Source of the DNA: Planctomycetota bacterium
GTDB lineage: Bacteria > Planctomycetota > PLA2
Assembly: GCA_023150495.1 (NCBI GenBank)
Contig: JAKLKT010000310.1
Location: forward strand, 1-5,524
Direction of reading: 5' to 3'
DNA length: 5,524 bases
The notes beneath the pieces were generated by a model, which saw nothing but the letters and a program-made list of their open reading frames with translations, had not been told where the DNA came from and ran no database searches. Positions 1 to 3,265 of the stretch are shown here, piece after piece. Both the position numbers and the translations under genes were made by a program. Positions within the stretch are counted from its first letter, which is position 1; the number at the start of each line of letters is the position of its first letter.

Positions 1-432
1 GAGCGTGCGGATGCGCTCCTCGGGAAGGCGCAGCGCCTGGCCTACCATCGACCCGAGGTTGGCCCCGATCTGCACCGAGGGATCCTCCGGCCCGACCGAG
101 GCGCCGCAGCCGATCGAGGCCGCCGCCGCGATCGTCTTCTGCGGGATGCGCCAGAAGCGGAGGCGCCCCCCGCCGAGCGCGACCGCCTCCATGATCCCCG
201 CGACGCCGTGGTGACGCTCGGCCCCGATCAGGTATCGCGCGATCAGCCCCACGACGAGCCCGCCGACGACCGGCAGCAGGACGACGGCGCCGCGCCCCAG
301 CGGCTCGATCCAGCGGGCGCCCGCCGCACCGAGCCCCTCGTACATCCACTTGAAGACCATCACCCCCGCGCCGGCGGCGAGGGCCACGACCACGGCCGCC
401 ACGCCGTGCGGCAGCCAATCGCCCCGGGACAT
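1..432 (-). CDS. ClC-family chloride channel/antiporter, N-terminal part (cut by left edge)
   Basis: Integral membrane anion channel or H+-coupled antiporter of the ClC family. 144 codons are in the window; the rest lies beyond position 1. Reading the - strand from the ATG at 430-432 gives MSRGDWLPHG, a hydrophobic helix at about residues 9-28, a second at about 46-66, then the motifs HHGVAGIMEAV (74-84) and GPEDPSVQIGANLGS (114-128). The latter corresponds to the ClC GREGPxVQIGA signature; E116 aligns with the gating glutamate. Two positions are unusual: Asp117 replaces the normal Gly, and GVAG replaces the GSGIPE/GVPE selectivity motif. The frame stays open upstream beyond 583 without another ATG, GTG or TTG, so 432 is the only ordinary start; no good Shine-Dalgarno precedes it, and a rarer start (CTG or ATT, about 474-507) is possible. 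Family assignment is firm; the transported ion is not known. Confidence 0.88.
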   Translation of the reverse strand, partial: MSRGDWLPHGVAAVVVALAAGAGVMVFKWMYEGLGAAGARWIEPLGRGAVVLLPVVGGLVVGLIARYLIGAERHHGVAGIMEAVALGGGRLRFWRIPQKTIAAAASIGCGASVGPEDPSVQIGANLGSMVGQALRLPEERIRTL

Positions 433-550
433 GCGCCCGAGCAGGACCGAGGGGGACGCGCGCAGGTCCGTCAGGGTATCGCGGCGGACGAGAATCGGGA
501 CCGGCAGTCCGCAGTCGCGTGATCGGTCCCGTCGGGCCCGCAGGCCGCGC

Positions 551-571
551 GGCCGCCGGAGGGCGGCGGCC
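551..571 (-). terminator. GC-rich hairpin after the hypothetical gene, possible terminator
   Basis: A perfect 8-bp inverted repeat, ggccgccg / cggcggcc with a 5-nt loop, lies 12 nt past the stop codon of the upstream - strand gene (584-1546) and before the ClC gene. The position suits a transcription terminator, and the stem shares its 7-bp core with the convincing terminator at 2236-2256. However, no T-tract follows on the - strand, so it may be a weak or factor-assisted terminator or only an mRNA 3'-end stabiliser. I see nothing else in the 433-583 spacer that I can support, and no convincing ClC promoter. Confidence 0.35.
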
Positions 572-583
572 CCCCGCTCGACT

Positions 584-1546
584 CTACGGCGCGAAGGCCT
601 GGGCGAGCGCCTTGCCGAGGTCCGGGGCGTTCGTGCCGGTGGCCTTCAGGATCCTCGCCTCCTGCATCAGCGCGGCGGCGATCTCGGCGATCGGGAACTC
701 GCCGGGCGGCCTCGCGGGCGCGTCGAGCGCCGCCGCGAGCTGGTCCGACGCGAGCTTCAGGTACTGCTGGACCTGCCTCCTCGCGTCCTCGCGCCCCTTG
801 AGGTCCTGCTCCGCCTTGCCGAGCGCGACGGCCGCCCGCTCCATGGCGTCCGCGATCCGCGGGATCTTCTCGAGCGCTGCCGAGAGCCGCGCCCGGTCGT
901 CGGTCGCGTCCGCCTGGTTCCAGACGAGCCGCGCCGAGTTCGCCTTCGCGCCCGCGCCCTTCGTCTTGAGCGCCTTCTGGACCTCCGCGGGCGGGAGCGC
1001 GAACGCGCGGAAGAGCGCCGCGTCGGCTGCCGCGACCGGGTGCTTCGCGGTCGCGTCCGCCTCCGGCAGCGGGATCTCGAGGCCCGAGCCGGCCCGCAGG
1101 CTGTCGAGCGTCGCGAGGAGGCACCGCTTGAGCAGTCGCAGCGCCGTGTGGCTGCGGCTCTCGTACCAGCCCCCGTCGAGCTCGAAGAGGCCCTTCAGGT
1201 TCTGGTCGAAGGCGTCGACGCCCCCCTGCCCGGTCGGCTCGAGCAGCTTTAGGAGGCCTCTCGCTTCGCGATCCCCGGCTGCCGCGGCGGCGTTCGCCTC
1301 CTTGAGGACGGCCGCCATCGCCGTGTCCGCCTCGATCCCCTTGGCCTCCTTCGCGAGGTCCTGGAGCTTGACGTAGTCACCCGCCTCGTCGGCCTTCACG
1401 TAGGCGGGGTAGATCTCGTCCTTGAGCCTGCTGTAGGCCTCGGCCGGGTCCATCCCCCGGTTGCTGAAGAGGAAGATGAGGATGAGGACGACCGCGATCC
1501 CCGCGAGGAGCAGGCCGCCGCCGATGATCCGCTGCTGGACCGCCAT
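584..1546 (-). CDS. Hypothetical single-pass membrane-anchored Ala-rich helical protein
   Basis: I do not recognise this 320-residue protein. It begins MAVQQRIIGGG and has one strong hydrophobic segment at about residues 7-27 (IIGGGLLLAGIAVVLILIFL), with no Cys for a lipobox. A long polar, Ala/Leu/Lys/Glu-rich region of apparently all-alpha character follows. Residues about 32-95 resemble helical-repeat or tether sequence, a short less helical patch containing GGWYES lies near 125-130, and residues about 215-275 are heptad-like (coiled-coil tendency). The likely topology is N-terminus in the cytoplasm with the bulk outside it. The ATG at 1544-1546 is preferred: the frame can be extended to a TTG at 1609, but that adds 21 Pro/Ala/Gly/Arg residues before the membrane segment and reads through the promoter region. 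No Shine-Dalgarno is visible; a -10-like box lies only 8 nt before the ATG, so the mRNA may be leaderless. It is divergent from rpmI and codirectional with the ClC gene, which gives no clear functional hint. Confidence 0.8.
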   Translation of the reverse strand: MAVQQRIIGGGLLLAGIAVVLILIFLFSNRGMDPAEAYSRLKDEIYPAYVKADEAGDYVKLQDLAKEAKGIEADTAMAAVLKEANAAAAAGDREARGLLKLLEPTGQGGVDAFDQNLKGLFELDGGWYESRSHTALRLLKRCLLATLDSLRAGSGLEIPLPEADATAKHPVAAADAALFRAFALPPAEVQKALKTKGAGAKANSARLVWNQADATDDRARLSAALEKIPRIADAMERAAVALGKAEQDLKGREDARRQVQQYLKLASDQLAAALDAPARPPGEFPIAEIAAALMQEARILKATGTNAPDLGKALAQAFAP

Positions 1547-1554
1547 GGGGCTAC

Positions 1555-1583
1555 GGTATACCCAAACGGGGGCCGCCGGGGAA
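1555..1583 (-). promoter_or_regulatory. Candidate promoter for the hypothetical membrane protein
   Basis: On the - strand a TATACC box (1560 to 1555) has 17 nt separating it from a poor -35 candidate TTCCCC (1583 to 1578). The -10 ends 8 nt before the ATG at 1546, so transcription would begin at or within about two bases of the start codon. This fits the missing Shine-Dalgarno and a leaderless transcript. The -35 match is weak, and the assignment rests mainly on the -10 and its position. Confidence 0.3.
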
Positions 1584-1612
1584 CCGCCAGCCGGGCGCTT
1601 TCGCGCCAAGGC

Positions 1613-1640
1613 TTGATCGGCCGCCGGGCCCGGCTATGCT
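1613..1640 (+). promoter_or_regulatory. Candidate sigma-70-type promoter for rpmI-rplT
   Basis: TTGATC (1613-1618) and TATGCT (1635-1640) are separated by 16 nt, each matching the -35/-10 consensus at four of six positions. They form a local AT-richer pair in otherwise extremely GC-rich intergenic DNA. Transcription would start near 1647, giving a leader of only about 16 nt before the rpmI ATG. That leaves no room for a structured L20-binding leader in this transcript. A second upstream start within 1547-1612 cannot be excluded. Confidence 0.5.
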
Positions 1641-1662
1641 CTAGGGCTTCCCGGGATCCACC

Positions 1663-1860
1663 ATGCCCAAACAGAAGACCAACCGCTCCGTCCGGAAGCG
1701 GATCAAGATCACCAAGACCGGCAAGCTCCGGCGCAACAAGGCGTTCCGGCGCCACCTGCTGGCCGGCCGCTCGCGGAAGCGGAAGCGGAACCTCCGCCGC
1801 CACGGGTTCGTGAGCCCGGGCGAGCGGACGTCCTACCTGCGCCTGCTCGGGGAGAAGTAA
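1663..1860 (+). CDS. rpmI: 50S ribosomal protein L35 (bL35)
   Basis: 65-residue basic protein of the large ribosomal subunit. The family pattern is clear: MPKQKTNRSVRKRIKITKTG at the N-terminus, then GKLRRNKAF, a HLLAGRSRKRKRNLRR core and a C-terminal tail ending LLGEK. Length is typical for L35. The ATG at 1663 is fixed by the conserved MPK start. No canonical Shine-Dalgarno precedes it; only a weak GGGA (1653-1656) is present. Three bases separate its stop from rplT, so the two are surely cotranscribed and probably translationally linked. The usual upstream partner infC is missing: the neighbour is a divergent, unrelated membrane-protein gene. KTNRS replaces the more common KTHRG/KTHSG near the start, a minor variation. 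Confidence 0.97.
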   Translation: MPKQKTNRSVRKRIKITKTGKLRRNKAFRRHLLAGRSRKRKRNLRRHGFVSPGERTSYLRLLGEK

Positions 1861-1863
1861 GAC

Positions 1864-2214
1864 ATGCGCATCAAGCCCGGCGTAGCCAAGCGCCGCCGCC
1901 TCAAGCGGATCCTCAAGGATGTCAAGGGGTACCGGAGCGCCCGGCGCAAGCGGATCAAGATCGCCAAGGAGGCGTTGCTCCGCGCGGGCCGCGCCAACTA
2001 CACGAGCCGGAAGCTCTTCAAGCGCGAGATGCGCAGCCTCTGGATCACCCGCCTCTCCGCCGCGACCCGCGCGAGGGGCCTCACCTACTCGCGCTTCGTC
2101 AGCGGCCTCAAGAAGGCCGGCATCGAAGTCGACCGGAAGCAGCTCGCCGCGGTCGCGTACAGCGACGGGGAGGCGTTCGACCGGTTCGTGGAGATGGCCA
2201 AGGCGGCCCTGTAA
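1864..2214 (+). CDS. rplT: 50S ribosomal protein L20 (bL20)
   Basis: 116-residue rRNA-binding protein needed early in 50S assembly; in several bacteria it also represses its own operon. The C-terminal half is canonical: LWITRLSAATRARGLTYSRF, SGLKKAGIEVDRKQLAAVA and the final VEMAKAAL. The N-terminal extended half is more divergent: MRIKPGVAKRRRLKRILKDV and GYRSARRKR are recognisable, but ANYTSRK stands where YAYRDRR is usual. A good Shine-Dalgarno, GGGGAG (1849-1854), lies within the end of rpmI, 9 nt before the ATG. The last twelve codons include two Phe codons (F105 at 2176-2178, F108 at 2185-2187), and codons 113-116 contain a copy of the right arm of the downstream terminator (see the 2202-2243 entry). 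Confidence 0.97.
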   Translation: MRIKPGVAKRRRLKRILKDVKGYRSARRKRIKIAKEALLRAGRANYTSRKLFKREMRSLWITRLSAATRARGLTYSRFVSGLKKAGIEVDRKQLAAVAYSDGEAFDRFVEMAKAAL

Positions 2215-2243
2215 GGAGACTCCGGGGGGGTTCGGGGGCCGCC
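2202..2243 (+). promoter_or_regulatory. Candidate antiterminator overlapping the end of rplT
   Basis: The octamer GGCGGCCC at 2202-2209, inside the last rplT codons, is identical to the terminator right arm at 2249-2256; the identity extends to the 10-mer AGGCGGCCCT (2201-2210 and 2248-2257). The terminator left arm GGGCCGCC (2236-2243) can therefore pair perfectly with either copy. Pairing with the upstream copy (26-nt loop) would block the terminator. A ribosome at the rplT stop codon would cover the upstream copy and favour termination; one stalled at Phe108 would leave it exposed. What is seen is the repeat and the complementarity; the regulatory role is inferred. GGCGGCCC also encodes the conserved L20 ending KAAL, so coincidence in GC-rich DNA is a real alternative. 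Confidence 0.4.
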
Positions 2244-2265
2244 GGCGAGGCGGCCCTTTTCGTTT
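2236..2265 (+). terminator. Intrinsic terminator/attenuator between rplT and pheS
   Basis: Perfect 8-bp stem GGGCCGCC / GGCGGCCC (2236-2243 and 2249-2256) with a 5-nt loop, followed directly by TTTTCGTTT (2257-2265), the only T-rich run in this stretch. This is the classic rho-independent form. It lies inside what is usually one operon, 22 nt after the rplT stop and 3 nt before the pheS Shine-Dalgarno. It should make pheST expression depend on readthrough or on a promoter inside rplT. The 64-nt gap contains no ATG, GTG or TTG, so no separate leader peptide is encoded there. Confidence 0.82.
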
Positions 2266-2268
2266 CGC

Positions 2269-2276
2269 AGGAGGAG
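2269..2276 (+). promoter_or_regulatory. pheS ribosome-binding site
   Basis: AGGAGG (2269-2274), extending to AGGAGGAG (2269-2276), precedes the ATG at 2279 and is the strongest Shine-Dalgarno in the window. It fixes the pheS start although the same frame is open back to 1919. It begins 3 nt after the terminator T-tract, so transcripts that escape termination should be translated efficiently. Confidence 0.85.
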
Positions 2277-2278
2277 AG

Positions 2279-3265
2279 ATGGATCTCGACGGGATCCGGA
2301 AGGAGGCGCTCGCGGCGATCGAGGCCGCGGGGGACGGCGACGCGCTCCAGGCCCTCCGGGTGAAGTACCTGGGCCGCAAGAGCGCCCTGTCGGCGACGCT
2401 CAAGGAGATCGGGCAGCTCGAGGCGAAGGAGCGGGCCGACGCCGGCGCACGTGCGAACCGCGTGAAGAAGGCGATCGAGGATGCGCTCGCCGCCCGGGAG
2501 GCGGCGCTCCTCTCGGCGCGCGAGGGCTCGCTCGCGACCCGGGAGTGGCTCGACCTCTCTCTCCCCGCCGACGCGCCCCGCCGGGGCCACCTGCACCCGA
2601 TCACGCTCGTCGAGGCCGACCTCGAGCACCTCTTCCGCGGCATGGGCTACCGCGTCGTCGAGGGGCCGTGGGTCGAGGACGAGTTCCACAACTTCGACGG
2701 CTTGAACATCCCCGCGTCGCACCCCTCCCGCGACGACTGGGACACCTTCTGGCTCTCCGACGGGAACCTGCTCCGCACCCACACCTCGCCGGTCCAGATC
2801 CGCGCGATGCGCCGCTTCGGCGCGCCGCTCCGCGCGATCTTCCCGGGCCGCGTCTTCCGGAACGAGGCGGTCGACGCAACCCACGAGGCCTGCTTCACGC
2901 AGATCGAGGGGCTCGTGATCGACCGGGACATCGTCCCCGGGCACCTCTTCCACTCGATCCGCGCGATCCTCTCCGCCATCCTCGGCGAGGAGGTCCTTGC
3001 GCGATTCCGCCCGAGCTTCTTCCCGTTCACGGAGCCGTCGTTCGAGTGCGACATCCGGCGCGGCGGCCGCTGGATGGAGCTCTGCGGGATGGGCATGGTC
3101 CACCCGAAGGTGCTCGAGGCCGGCGGCATCGACCCGAAGGAGTGGACCGGCTTCGCCTTCGGCATGGGCATCGACCGGCTCACCCTCATGCGCTACGGGA
3201 TCGACGACATCCGCTGGTTCCACGGCGGCGACCTGCGGTTCCTGGAGCAGTTCGGATGCGCCTGA
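2279..3265 (+). CDS. pheS: Phenylalanyl-tRNA synthetase alpha subunit
   Basis: Catalytic class II subunit; with PheT it forms the cytoplasmic alpha2beta2 enzyme that charges tRNA-Phe. It has 328 residues, the usual bacterial length. Residues about 1-85 form the helical coiled-coil arm that contacts tRNA (with the family motif VKYLGRKSALS at 28-38); the catalytic domain follows. Key motifs are HNFDGLNIPASHPSRD (137-152), LLRTHTSPVQIRAM (164-177), PGRVFRNEAVDATHE (189-203, motif 2), FTQIEG (206-211), FFPFTEPSFECDI (247-259, lining the Phe pocket), MGMVHPKVL (271-279) and motif 3 GFAFGMGIDRLTLMRYGIDD (291-310). A293 is the small pocket residue equivalent to E. coli A294. All key motifs appear intact. 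The last codons overlap the start of pheT by 10 nt, giving a tail FLEQFGCA slightly longer than the usual FLEQF ending. Confidence 0.98.
   Translation: MDLDGIRKEALAAIEAAGDGDALQALRVKYLGRKSALSATLKEIGQLEAKERADAGARANRVKKAIEDALAAREAALLSAREGSLATREWLDLSLPADAPRRGHLHPITLVEADLEHLFRGMGYRVVEGPWVEDEFHNFDGLNIPASHPSRDDWDTFWLSDGNLLRTHTSPVQIRAMRRFGAPLRAIFPGRVFRNEAVDATHEACFTQIEGLVIDRDIVPGHLFHSIRAILSAILGEEVLARFRPSFFPFTEPSFECDIRRGGRWMELCGMGMVHPKVLEAGGIDPKEWTGFAFGMGIDRLTLMRYGIDDIRWFHGGDLRFLEQFGCA

Noticed and set aside
350..1376. Long + strand open frames opposite the hypothetical gene and ClC gene
   Set aside because: Arg/Ala/Ser-rich, low-complexity translations with no domain, caused by the lack of AT-rich stops in GC-rich DNA; the - strand frames give sensible membrane proteins.
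1594..1607. Small hairpin GGCGC-TTTC-GCGCC (GAAA tetraloop if read on the - strand)
   Set aside because: Only 5 bp and outside both predicted transcripts; expected by chance at this GC content.
1547..1609. TTG start at 1609 for the hypothetical gene
   Set aside because: It adds a Pro/Ala/Gly/Arg stretch before the membrane segment and overlaps the likely promoter; the ATG at 1546 is better placed.
1571..1628. Direct repeat ggccgccggg at 1571-1580 and 1619-1628, a possible operator pair
   Set aside because: A ten-base GC-only match 48 nt apart is weak evidence in this composition, and there is no dyad symmetry or spacing suggesting a regulator.
1919..2278. Extension of the pheS frame upstream through rplT
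   Set aside because: The extra 120 residues are the out-of-frame shadow of rplT; the AGGAGG and family N-terminus fix the start at 2279.
2215..2278. Separate Phe leader peptide or T-box before pheS
   Set aside because: The gap has no ATG, GTG or TTG and is far too short for a T-box.
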